5,572 nt of DNA from Ignavibacteria bacterium UBA4661. Lineage in GTDB: Bacteria; Bacteroidota; Ignavibacteria; Kapaibacteriales; UBA4661. Of the stretch, positions 1-5,516 are shown piece after piece. The position numbers and the translations under genes were made by a program. Positions within the stretch are counted from its first letter, which is position 1, and the number at the start of each line of letters is the position of its first letter. The stretch is from contig DHLT01000140.1 of the NCBI GenBank assembly GCA_002405405.1, forward strand, positions 1 through 5,572. Reading direction: 5' to 3'. Under the pieces are notes generated by a model. That model worked only from the letters and a program-made list of their open reading frames with translations. It was not told the origin of the DNA and made no database searches.

Positions 1-265
1 TCCGGTATTGCGGAGGTAATTCCGGAGGGCTATAAGTAATTTTATTAAATTGCTGAACAAATACGCGTATGCCACAACTGTCCGCGACATACGGGCGAAA
101 AATCGCCAACTGCCGACCATATTTTTCGCATATTTGAAGTTCATCATCAAAGTAGGCATTTCTTACGCCCTTATATAGCAGATATCGTTTGCTTTCGAAA
201 AGTTTTGTATTGCAGAATGTCAAGCATCGTAAGTCTAGAAACGTAAGAAGTAACGAGATAAACAT
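1..265 (-). CDS. Candidate partial protein of unknown function, 3' end beyond the left edge
   Basis: On the reverse strand an ATG (complement of 263-265) opens a frame of 88 codons with no stop before the window edge. The frame is also open upstream of this ATG into the antisense of psd, to a stop near 425, so its start is uncertain. The first ten residues (MFISLLLTFL) are hydrophobic. The more protein-like part starts near residue 36 (RNAYFDDELQ) and includes CEKYGRQLAIFRPYV at 46-60 and a proline-rich SPPELPPQYR at 79-88. Cysteines are at 14, 18, 46 and 64. I do not recognise a family. No Shine-Dalgarno precedes the ATG, but psd and several other genes here lack one too. If real, the gene diverges from psd and leaves a 63-base shared promoter region. 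Other frames in this stretch are also partly open, so it may be chance or a decayed gene. Confidence 0.35.
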   Translation of the reverse strand, partial: MFISLLLTFLDLRCLTFCNTKLFESKRYLLYKGVRNAYFDDELQICEKYGRQLAIFRPYVADSCGIRVFVQQFNKITYSPPELPPQYR

Positions 266-284
266 GCAGTGAAGCGAGTTGGTG

Positions 285-332
285 ATGCAAACAATTATTG
301 ATTTTTCTTCGATTATCCTTGAGCGTTTATGA
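285..332 (+). CDS. Possible 15-residue leader peptide overlapping the psd start
   Basis: ATG at 285 opens a short frame, MQTIIDFSSIILERL, whose TGA stop (330-332) overlaps the psd ATG (329-331) as ATGA. In-frame TTG (279) and GTG (282) are possible alternative starts after an upstream TGA at 270-272. Such an overlap is the usual geometry for translational coupling, and psd has no Shine-Dalgarno of its own. The upstream sequence offers only a weak purine stretch (GAAGCGAG, 271-278). The peptide is very short and may be chance. Confidence 0.2.
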   Translation: MQTIIDFSSIILERL

Positions 333-985
333 TTACACACTATGGCTATGATAATTTTTCGGTACTTGTTTTTGCGGGATGTCTTGCTATTGCAGGAGGT
401 GCATTTGTTAGTATTCCGGCATTACCGATCATTCTATATGCTCTTGGTAGCATCATTATCGCATTTGCTTTGTGGTTTTTCCGTGATCCTGCACGTCATG
501 TGCCACCTGAAGCAAAAGATGATGCAATTCTTGTTAGTCCTTCCGATGGTAAAGTTATGGAGATTGTTGAGATCGACGAGCCACGGCTCATTGGCGGCAA
601 AGCGAAACAAATTAGTATATTTCTTTCCCCACTTGATGTGCACGTGAATCGTATGCCAATGAATGGTACGGTCGTGTTCTCGGAGTATAAGCACGGCGAA
701 TATTTGATGGCATTTGATCCAAAATCATCGGAACTAAATGAGCAAACATATGTTGGAATGACAAACTCTCGCGGAGCAATTATCTTCAAGCAAATCACAG
801 GTTTCTTGGCACGACGTATTGTCAATACAGCAGTTGAAGGCAAGACGTATAGTGCAGGTGAACAATTTGGTATGATGAAATTCGGTTCACGTATGGATAT
901 TATCGTGCCCGACGGAACAACAATTTTTGTGCAGTCGGGTCAACGAGTACGTGGTGCAGAAACACTCTTAGCACGCCTACCATAA
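329..985 (+). CDS. psd: Phosphatidylserine decarboxylase proenzyme (short form)
   Basis: This enzyme decarboxylates phosphatidylserine to phosphatidylethanolamine at the inner membrane. The 218-residue product matches the short Psd class. Hydrophobic segments at about 12-29 and 31-50 precede FRDPAR (51-56), a typical junction with the catalytic domain. Visible motifs are PSDGKV (71-76), the conserved FLSPLDVHVNRMP (98-110) with His105, NEQTYVGM (137-144), QITGFLARRI (155-164) and the processing site MKFGSRMD (183-190). In this family self-cleavage between Gly186 and Ser187 yields a beta chain and an alpha chain whose N-terminal Ser becomes the pyruvoyl cofactor. FGSR replaces the LGST of the long proteobacterial form, as is common in the short class. 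ATG 329 is the only sensible start; no Shine-Dalgarno precedes it. The next gene, pssA, supplies its substrate. Confidence 0.96.
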   Translation: MITHYGYDNFSVLVFAGCLAIAGGAFVSIPALPIILYALGSIIIAFALWFFRDPARHVPPEAKDDAILVSPSDGKVMEIVEIDEPRLIGGKAKQISIFLSPLDVHVNRMPMNGTVVFSEYKHGEYLMAFDPKSSELNEQTYVGMTNSRGAIIFKQITGFLARRIVNTAVEGKTYSAGEQFGMMKFGSRMDIIVPDGTTIFVQSGQRVRGAETLLARLP

Positions 986-1044
986 ATTGTAGGTAGAACA
1001 TTCAAAAAGGACTTTCTCCACCGATTGGTGTTCACTTGTACGAG

Positions 1045-1050
1045 AGAAGG
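1045..1050 (+). promoter_or_regulatory. Ribosome binding site deciding the pssA start
   Basis: AGAAGG lies 12 bases before ATG 1063. An in-frame TTG at 1036 would add nine residues, but it lies upstream of this site and has no purine-rich stretch before it. The conserved family sequence (VTRSVIPNLLTLMN) begins just after the ATG, so ATG 1063 is preferred. The spacing is rather long. Confidence 0.5.
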
Positions 1051-1062
1051 GTACAATATTTT

Positions 1063-1845
1063 ATGCGCAAAATTCGTGTTACACGCTCTGTTATTCCCAA
1101 TCTACTGACGTTAATGAATCTCTTCTGTGGGTTTATTGCGTTGACGCGCTTATCCGTGAATGATCTGTTTGGCGCGGCAGAATTTGTAGCTATAGCAGCA
1201 CTTTTTGATGTCCTCGATGGAGCAGTTGCCCGTCTGACGCACGCAACAAGCGATTTAGGGGTTGAATTGGACTCTCTGTGTGATGCCATATCCTTCGGTG
1301 TGGTGCCAGCCTTCATGTTATATCAAGTACACTTTAAAACAGTACAAGATTGGGGAATTATTATTGCTGCACTACCTGCATTGGCGGGAGTGTATCGTTT
1401 GGCACGATTTAATGTACAACTCACATCTTTTGAAGATAAAAAATACTTTCGCGGTATGCCTATACCCGCAGGTGCACTGGTTATTTTTTCCTATACGCTT
1501 TTTTACTTCCATAATCCGTATATCCCAATAGAGTGGCAGGGTATTCTCTTAGGTTGTGTTACAGCAGGTACAGCACTTATGATGGTTAGTACAATTAAAT
1601 ATGATGCTTTACCGACACCAACGCCGAATAATATCAAGCAACGACCTGGTATGTTCGCTTTTGGTTTGATTGCCTTCGGTGCAACCATAGCAAGCAAAGG
1701 TGTCGCACTTTTTCCGATTATGTTAGGATACATTACAGTTGGTGTCGTGCGCGTTATCATTCTCACTATACAGAATCGCCGTGCCGCTGACGAAGATGAA
1801 GATGATAGTGTCGAAGAAGAAGAAGTATCACCTTTTGATTTATAG
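1063..1845 (+). CDS. pssA: CDP-diacylglycerol--serine O-phosphatidyltransferase
   Basis: This membrane enzyme transfers phosphatidyl from CDP-diacylglycerol to L-serine, releasing CMP and giving phosphatidylserine for Psd, encoded 77 bases upstream. With the ATG start it has 260 residues. It carries the complete CDP-alcohol phosphotransferase signature D-x2-DG-x2-AR-x8-G-x3-D-x3-D: Asp49, Asp52-Gly53, Ala56-Arg57, Gly66, Asp70 and Asp74. The N-terminal IPNLLTLMNLFCGF (residues 11-24), the sequence RLARFN (112-117) and MPIPAG (132-137) are typical of the PssA subfamily rather than PgsA. Several hydrophobic stretches follow, consistent with an integral multi-pass protein. The last 20 residues (241-260) form a strongly acidic tail with 11 Asp/Glu, unlike the usual end of the family. 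The cdsA gene that makes the donor is not in the window. Confidence 0.95.
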   Translation: MRKIRVTRSVIPNLLTLMNLFCGFIALTRLSVNDLFGAAEFVAIAALFDVLDGAVARLTHATSDLGVELDSLCDAISFGVVPAFMLYQVHFKTVQDWGIIIAALPALAGVYRLARFNVQLTSFEDKKYFRGMPIPAGALVIFSYTLFYFHNPYIPIEWQGILLGCVTAGTALMMVSTIKYDALPTPTPNNIKQRPGMFAFGLIAFGATIASKGVALFPIMLGYITVGVVRVIILTIQNRRAADEDEDDSVEEEEVSPFDL

Positions 1846-1875
1846 AATAATAGCCGGATGGCAGTTCGAAGTATA

Positions 1876-1905
1876 TTTGACAATATCTCCGCATTTTTAC
1901 GTTCA
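1876..1905 (+). promoter_or_regulatory. Possible Bacteroidota-type promoter before purS
   Basis: TTTGACA (1876-1882) is followed after 18 bases from TTTG by TACGTTCA (1898-1905), a partial match to the TAnnTTTG box that pairs with an upstream TTTG in Bacteroidota primary-sigma promoters. The start point would fall roughly ten bases before the purS ATG, leaving a very short leader without a Shine-Dalgarno. The match is incomplete and the assignment of the group is itself inferred. Confidence 0.22.
1893..1903 (+). repeat. Copy 1 of an 11-base element shared by two spacers
   Basis: ATTTTTACGTT occurs here, ending 16 bases before the purS ATG, and again at 2916-2926 before cdaA. Both copies lie on the same strand in intergenic DNA. 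It may be part of a promoter or a regulator site. Confidence 0.3.
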
Positions 1906-1919
1906 CTTATCTATTCCAC

Positions 1920-2177
1920 ATGAATACGTATCACGCCTCCATAAAAGTAGCCTTGCGCAAAAATATTCTTGATGTACAAGGTAAAACAGTTGAGCAAGCA
2001 TTGCATAGTATGGGTATTGAGTCCATTGCTGATGTTCATATTGGTAAATCAGTTGAAATGTCGGTGCAGGCATATTCGCGCGAAGAAGCGCTTGCTTTTG
2101 TTGATGATGCTTGTCGAAAACTGATTGCTAATCCAATCATGGAAGATTTCACGATTGATATCGTGCAGGAGAAGTGA
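1920..2177 (+). CDS. purS: Phosphoribosylformylglycinamidine synthase subunit PurS
   Basis: PurS is the small subunit of the three-part FGAM synthase (PurL-PurQ-PurS), which converts FGAR, glutamine and ATP to FGAM in the fourth step of de novo purine synthesis. It bridges PurL and PurQ and helps pass ammonia between them. The 85-residue product has the usual family length and signature: an N-terminal strand, then ILDVQGKTVEQALHSMGI (residues 16-33), VHIGKSVEM (39-47) and a C-terminal LIANPIMEDFTIDI (68-81). ATG 1920 fits the family N-terminus. No Shine-Dalgarno is seen; a pyrimidine-rich TCTATTCCAC precedes the start. purQ begins two bases after the stop, so the pair is almost surely co-translated. 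Confidence 0.96.
   Translation: MNTYHASIKVALRKNILDVQGKTVEQALHSMGIESIADVHIGKSVEMSVQAYSREEALAFVDDACRKLIANPIMEDFTIDIVQEK
2167..2171 (+). promoter_or_regulatory. Ribosome binding site deciding the purQ start
   Basis: AGGAG, inside the last codons of purS, stands 8 bases before ATG 2180. An in-frame GTG at 2174 overlaps the purS stop but lies only two bases from the site, so ATG 2180 is the better start. This is the clearest Shine-Dalgarno in the window. Confidence 0.6.
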
Positions 2178-2179
2178 GT

Positions 2180-2866
2180 ATGAAGATTGGTGTCATCACA
2201 TTCCCGGGTTCAAATTGCGACCGAGATGCTCTTGCCGTTGCGCAGTATGTTCCTGATGCTACAGCGTATTCAATTTGGCATAAAGATACAACACTGCCTG
2301 CGGGCTTGGATGTCGTGATTGTTCCGGGTGGTTTTTCGTACGGTGATTATCTTCGATGTGGTGCAATCGCTCGATTTGCACCGATTATGAAAGAAGTGAT
2401 ACAATTTGCCAATAATGGTGGACATGTTTTAGGGATTTGTAATGGATTCCAAATTTTGACTGAAGCTGGACTTCTGCCCGGTGTATTACTACGCAATACT
2501 TCACTTTCTTTTACTTGCAGAACGACGTATTTACGTGTTGAAAATGCTGACACGGTCTTCACAAAACAGTATCAACATCATGATGTTCTTTCTATTCCGG
2601 TAGCACATGGTGAGGGGAATTATTTTGCAGACACAGATACGATTCATGAACTTGAGTTTGAGAATCGGATTGTGTTTCGTTATACACAACCTGACGGTGT
2701 AGAATCTGAGAGCGCTAATCCTAATGGCGCGATCAATAATATCGCCGGTATTATCAATAAGCAAGGCAATGTTTTGGGAATGATGCCGCACCCTGAGCGA
2801 GCATGTGATCCACTGCTTGGCAGCACAGACGGGTTAGGTATGTTCCTTTCGCTTGCACAGAAATAG
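2180..2866 (+). CDS. purQ: Phosphoribosylformylglycinamidine synthase subunit PurQ (glutaminase)
   Basis: PurQ hydrolyses glutamine and delivers ammonia to PurL for FGAM formation. The 228-residue product is a stand-alone class I glutamine amidotransferase of normal length. The N-terminus VITFPGSNCDRD (residues 5-16) is diagnostic for PurQ. VPGGFSYGDYLRCGA (48-62) forms the oxyanion region, GICNGFQ (85-91) carries the nucleophile Cys87, and MPHPER (202-207) holds His204 and Glu206 of the catalytic triad. RNTSLSFTCR (105-114) and VAHGEGNY (141-148) are further conserved PurQ segments. It follows purS directly, as in Gram-positive and Bacteroidota-type small-subunit systems; a separate small PurL must be encoded elsewhere, because in organisms with the fused large PurL neither small gene is needed. 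Confidence 0.97.
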   Translation: MKIGVITFPGSNCDRDALAVAQYVPDATAYSIWHKDTTLPAGLDVVIVPGGFSYGDYLRCGAIARFAPIMKEVIQFANNGGHVLGICNGFQILTEAGLLPGVLLRNTSLSFTCRTTYLRVENADTVFTKQYQHHDVLSIPVAHGEGNYFADTDTIHELEFENRIVFRYTQPDGVESESANPNGAINNIAGIINKQGNVLGMMPHPERACDPLLGSTDGLGMFLSLAQK

Positions 2867-2877
2867 TTGTTGTATAG

Positions 2878-2921
2878 ACCATGGCGCAACATGGTACGTA
2901 GATACCACCTTCGGTATTTTT
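2878..2921 (+). promoter_or_regulatory. Possible attenuator-like hairpin chain before cdaA
   Basis: Four short arms lie in series. ACCATG (2878-2883) pairs with CATGGT (2890-2895) around a six-base loop. TGGTA (2892-2896) can instead pair with TACCA (2903-2907). ATACC (2902-2906) can pair with GGTAT (2913-2917); this last stem extends by G2901-T2918 and A2900-T2919 and runs into a T-run ending at 2921. The 1:2, 2:3 and 3:4 pairings are mutually exclusive in the manner of an attenuator, with 3:4 as a weak terminator. The stems are only 5-7 base pairs, so this may be chance. Confidence 0.22.
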
Positions 2922-2926
2922 ACGTT
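2916..2926 (+). repeat. Copy 2 of an 11-base element shared by two spacers
   Basis: ATTTTTACGTT is identical to 1893-1903 and ends 10 bases before the cdaA ATG. It overlaps the 3' arm and T-run of the hairpin chain at 2878-2921, so the two explanations compete here. Confidence 0.3.
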
Positions 2927-2936
2927 TTTGTAATGC

Positions 2937-3752
2937 ATGATCGAACTCTTCCGAATATGGTTTCTTGATGTTACGCTAACAGATATACTTGATATCCTGT
3001 TGGTCACTATTGTCTTGTATGTCATCTTCCGGCTACTTCGCAATACGGTTCTTGAACAAACAGCCGCCGTATTTGTTGCAGTGCTTGCTGTGTATGCGAC
3101 CACGGAGGCGCTTAATTTGCGTTCGCTCAATAAAATTATTCGTATTGTTCTCGATATTTGGTTCATCGGGCTGATTATTCTTTTTCAACCTGAAGTACGA
3201 CGAATTCTACTGAACATTGGGCGTCTGCGTATCTTTAATTTTTTCACGCGAGAAAAAGCCGATGATACCCTGCAAGAAGTGATCGAAGCGGTAGAGGATA
3301 TGTCAAATAAACATATCGGTGCTTTAATGATTTTTGCACCACGTGGGAATACATCAATTTCATTTGAGGCGGGTGTACCGATTAGCGGAGCTGTTACGAA
3401 AGAGTTACTTCTTTCCATTTTTAATCCGCGATCTCCTTTGCATGATGGTGCAGTAATTATCCAAAATAACAAAGTCGAAGCGGCTGGAATTACATTGCCT
3501 CTCAGCAGTACGGCACGTTCGCATAACAAACGCTTAGGTACACGGCATCGTGCAGCTCTCGGTGTTACAGAGCAGTCAGACGTTATTGCTCTTGTTGTGT
3601 CGGAAGAAACAGGTAAGATCTCTATTGCTCAAGAAGGAAAATTCATCGAGTTTGCGTTGTCACCTGAACGTATGGGATCGATGGAAATACTGCTTAATAC
3701 CCTTGGTGAATTGCTGGATGTACCTCGTGCTCTTAAAAAAGAATCAGAATAA
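2937..3752 (+). CDS. cdaA: Diadenylate cyclase, CdaA type
   Basis: CdaA (DacA) condenses two ATP to cyclic di-AMP, a second messenger that in other bacteria controls potassium and osmolyte balance and wall homeostasis. The 271-residue product has the standard layout: three N-terminal membrane segments at about 15-33, 40-58 and 67-84, the conserved FQPEVRR (83-89) after the third, a short linker, then the DAC (DisA_N) domain from about 108. The two catalytic motifs are intact: DGA at 170-172 within SPLHDGAVII, and RHR at 203-205 within LGTRHRAALG. The end of the domain (IALVVSEETGKIS, 217-229) is also conserved. ATG 2937 fits the family start; an overlapping ATG at 2933 is out of frame. No Shine-Dalgarno is seen. 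The usual Gram-positive partners cdaR and glmM are absent, so the enzyme must be regulated differently or by genes elsewhere. Confidence 0.96.
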   Translation: MIELFRIWFLDVTLTDILDILLVTIVLYVIFRLLRNTVLEQTAAVFVAVLAVYATTEALNLRSLNKIIRIVLDIWFIGLIILFQPEVRRILLNIGRLRIFNFFTREKADDTLQEVIEAVEDMSNKHIGALMIFAPRGNTSISFEAGVPISGAVTKELLLSIFNPRSPLHDGAVIIQNNKVEAAGITLPLSSTARSHNKRLGTRHRAALGVTEQSDVIALVVSEETGKISIAQEGKFIEFALSPERMGSMEILLNTLGELLDVPRALKKESE

Positions 3753-3792
3753 TCAGCGATATCCAATACTTCTCAATTTCTTTCTATCCATC

Positions 3793-4506
3793 ATGCGCCG
3801 AACAATTCTTCAGGATCAAGCCGCACAATTATGTAAGCAGCTTTTGCATAAAGGTATTCAGGATGAACAGGTGCTTCGTGCCATTGCCACAGTGCCGCGC
3901 GAGAAATTTGTGCATCCGACCATGCACCATTTGGCGTACCAAGATTCAGCTTTGCCGATTGCATGCCAGCAAACAATTTCTCAACCCTATACGGTGGCAT
4001 ACATGACACAAGTATTGAATGTTGTTCCTCGTCAAAAAGTTTTAGAAATAGGTACAGGCAGTGGCTATCAAGCGGCAATTCTTGCCAGTTTGGACGCTCA
4101 AGTTTTTACAGTCGAACGTCATGAAGAGCTCTTCCAAACAACACAAAAACTTCTCGTGTCTCTTGGCTATGTCGTACATATGCGCTGTGGCGATGGTTCG
4201 CTGGGTTGGAAGGAGTATGCTCCGTATCATGGCATTATTGTTACTGCTGCAGCACCGGATGTACCACAAGCATTAGCTGATCAGCTTGCCATCGGGGGTC
4301 GTCTGGTGATTCCCATCGGTGATCGCCAACAGCAAAAATTGTATGTGATTACTCGTACATCTGCTGATAACTTTCGTGGGGAAGAACATCATACATTTCG
4401 GTTTGTGCCACTGATTGGCGAAGAAGGGTGGGATATCTCTCATGCGCCGACGATTCAGCAAGCCGAGACGCGCTCCGATATTCATGTTCTTGCCGGTCAA
4501 TCATGA
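3793..4506 (+). CDS. pcm: Protein-L-isoaspartate O-methyltransferase
   Basis: Pcm uses S-adenosylmethionine to methylate L-isoaspartyl residues in damaged proteins, starting their repair to normal aspartyl. The 237-residue product, cytosolic with no signal peptide, has all family landmarks: VPREKFV (34-40), QTISQPYTVA (60-69) which contacts the isoaspartyl substrate, the SAM-binding motif LEIGTGSGYQAA (84-95), the acidic residue in TVERH (106-110), GDGSLGW (133-139), GGRLVIPIG (168-176) and FVPLIGEEGW (204-213). About 24 residues follow the last motif, making it slightly longer than typical proteins of about 210-220. ATG 3793 is chosen because upstream in-frame ATGs (from 3550) lie inside cdaA and their translation shows no family similarity. 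The spacer after cdaA is 40 bases; the stop overlaps the miaA start. Confidence 0.96.
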   Translation: MRRTILQDQAAQLCKQLLHKGIQDEQVLRAIATVPREKFVHPTMHHLAYQDSALPIACQQTISQPYTVAYMTQVLNVVPRQKVLEIGTGSGYQAAILASLDAQVFTVERHEELFQTTQKLLVSLGYVVHMRCGDGSLGWKEYAPYHGIIVTAAAPDVPQALADQLAIGGRLVIPIGDRQQQKLYVITRTSADNFRGEEHHTFRFVPLIGEEGWDISHAPTIQQAETRSDIHVLAGQS

Positions 4507-5516
4507 GCGACTTATATCCTTCCGAAGAAACGATCATACCTGTACGCGACGTCAGAGATATTTCACTTGATCGCCATCAACGTGGTCGTACGGCTATCGT
4601 CATTGGTGGTCCAACAGCTGTTGGTAAAACCGAAGTTGCTTGTCGATTGTATGAACAGTTAGGAAGCGAGCAGTGCGAGTTGATTTCCGCTGATGCCCGG
4701 CAAATTTATCGCTTACTGAATATTGGTACTGGTAAGTTGAGCAAGGAGGAGTTAAAAATCTATCCTCACCACTGCATTGATATAAAAAATCCTGACGAAG
4801 AATATAGTGCGGGAGAATTCGGTGATGAGACAGCTGTGATTGTCGAACGCATTCTCACTGATGGAAAAATACCAATTATTGTCGGAGGCTCAGGTCTCTA
4901 CGTTAGAGCATTGTGTGATGGATTGTTTCTGGAGCAAGATACCGAAGCAAGTGATGCTGTACGGGATGAGTTGCAATTACGCTTGGAGCGTGAGGGTATA
5001 GCACCACTCTACCGAGAATTGCAAATGGTAGATTTTACACTTGCGGAAAAATATGTTGATTTGAACCCTCGTCGCGTTATTCGGGCATTAAGTTTTTATT
5101 ATACACACCATATCCCGCTTTCTGAAGCTCAACAAACACAGAAGACACATCGTTCTTTTTCGGCTATTCATATTGGGTTGTATGTCGAGCGCGCACGCTT
5201 ATATGATCGCATTAATGCTCGTGTACAAAGTATGTGTGATAACGGACTACACCAAGAAACGGAGTCGATTTTAGCACAAGGCTATGCACCTGACTGTAAT
5301 GCACTGAATACTGTCGGGTACAAAGAGTGTATGGAGTACATAGCGGGAAATTGCTCTTACCAAGAAGCTATTGCTTTTACACAACAAAGTACGCGCCGTT
5401 ATGCAAAACGCCAAATGACATGGTTCCGTAAGCAGGCCGGAATTGCATGGCTTGCTACCGAGCCATCTGACACTGCACGAATGTTGACAGAACTAGCGCA
5501 ATTACTACGGATATAA
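4503..5516 (+). CDS. miaA: tRNA dimethylallyltransferase
   Basis: MiaA transfers a dimethylallyl group from DMAPP to N6 of A37 in tRNAs that read codons starting with U, the first step to ms2i6A. The 337-residue product has the P-loop GPTAVGKT (36-43), the catalytic-base segment SADARQIY (62-69) with Asp64, INIGTGK-like NIGTGK (73-78), YSAGEF (101-106), VGGSGLYVRAL (127-137), NPRRVIRAL in the middle and TRRYAKRQMTWFR (297-309) near the end. Asp-Ala replaces the common Asp-Ser in the base motif; the Asp itself is kept. About 30 residues precede the first strand, more than in most homologues. ATG 4503 overlaps the pcm stop (ATGA), implying translational coupling; an in-frame ATG at 4428 lies inside pcm and is rejected. 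Confidence 0.96.
   Translation: MSDLYPSEETIIPVRDVRDISLDRHQRGRTAIVIGGPTAVGKTEVACRLYEQLGSEQCELISADARQIYRLLNIGTGKLSKEELKIYPHHCIDIKNPDEEYSAGEFGDETAVIVERILTDGKIPIIVGGSGLYVRALCDGLFLEQDTEASDAVRDELQLRLEREGIAPLYRELQMVDFTLAEKYVDLNPRRVIRALSFYYTHHIPLSEAQQTQKTHRSFSAIHIGLYVERARLYDRINARVQSMCDNGLHQETESILAQGYAPDCNALNTVGYKECMEYIAGNCSYQEAIAFTQQSTRRYAKRQMTWFRKQAGIAWLATEPSDTARMLTELAQLLRI

Noticed and set aside
1..39. Twelve + strand codons ending in TAA (SGIAEVIPEGYK) as the end of an upstream gene
   Set aside because: It is too short to judge, and it conflicts with the longer reverse-strand frame over the same bases; it stays possible only if the contig to the left supports it.
94..129. Inverted repeats GGCGA-AAAA-TCGCC and GCGAAAAA/TTTTTCGC as a terminator or riboswitch
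   Set aside because: The two stems share bases, no free T-run follows the compact hairpin, and the region lies within a plausible reverse-strand coding frame.
20..178. Open + strand frame of about 52 codons
   Set aside because: It has no ATG, the TTG at 50 has no suitably spaced ribosome binding site, and the translation looks like no known protein.
976..1030. Weak hairpins at the psd stop (CCTAC/GTAGG, 976-993) and before pssA (CACC-GATT-GGTG, 1019-1030) as a terminator
   Set aside because: The stems are 4-5 base pairs and no T-run follows either.
1036..1062. TTG start for pssA adding nine residues
   Set aside because: The ribosome binding site lies after the TTG and before ATG 1063.
3550..3792. 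Pcm start at the upstream ATG, adding 81 residues
   Set aside because: The extra part overlaps cdaA in another frame and resembles a frame shadow; the family N-terminus fits ATG 3793.
4428..4502. MiaA start at the upstream ATG, adding 25 residues
   Set aside because: It lies within the conserved 3' end of pcm; ATG 4503 gives the usual ATGA overlap.
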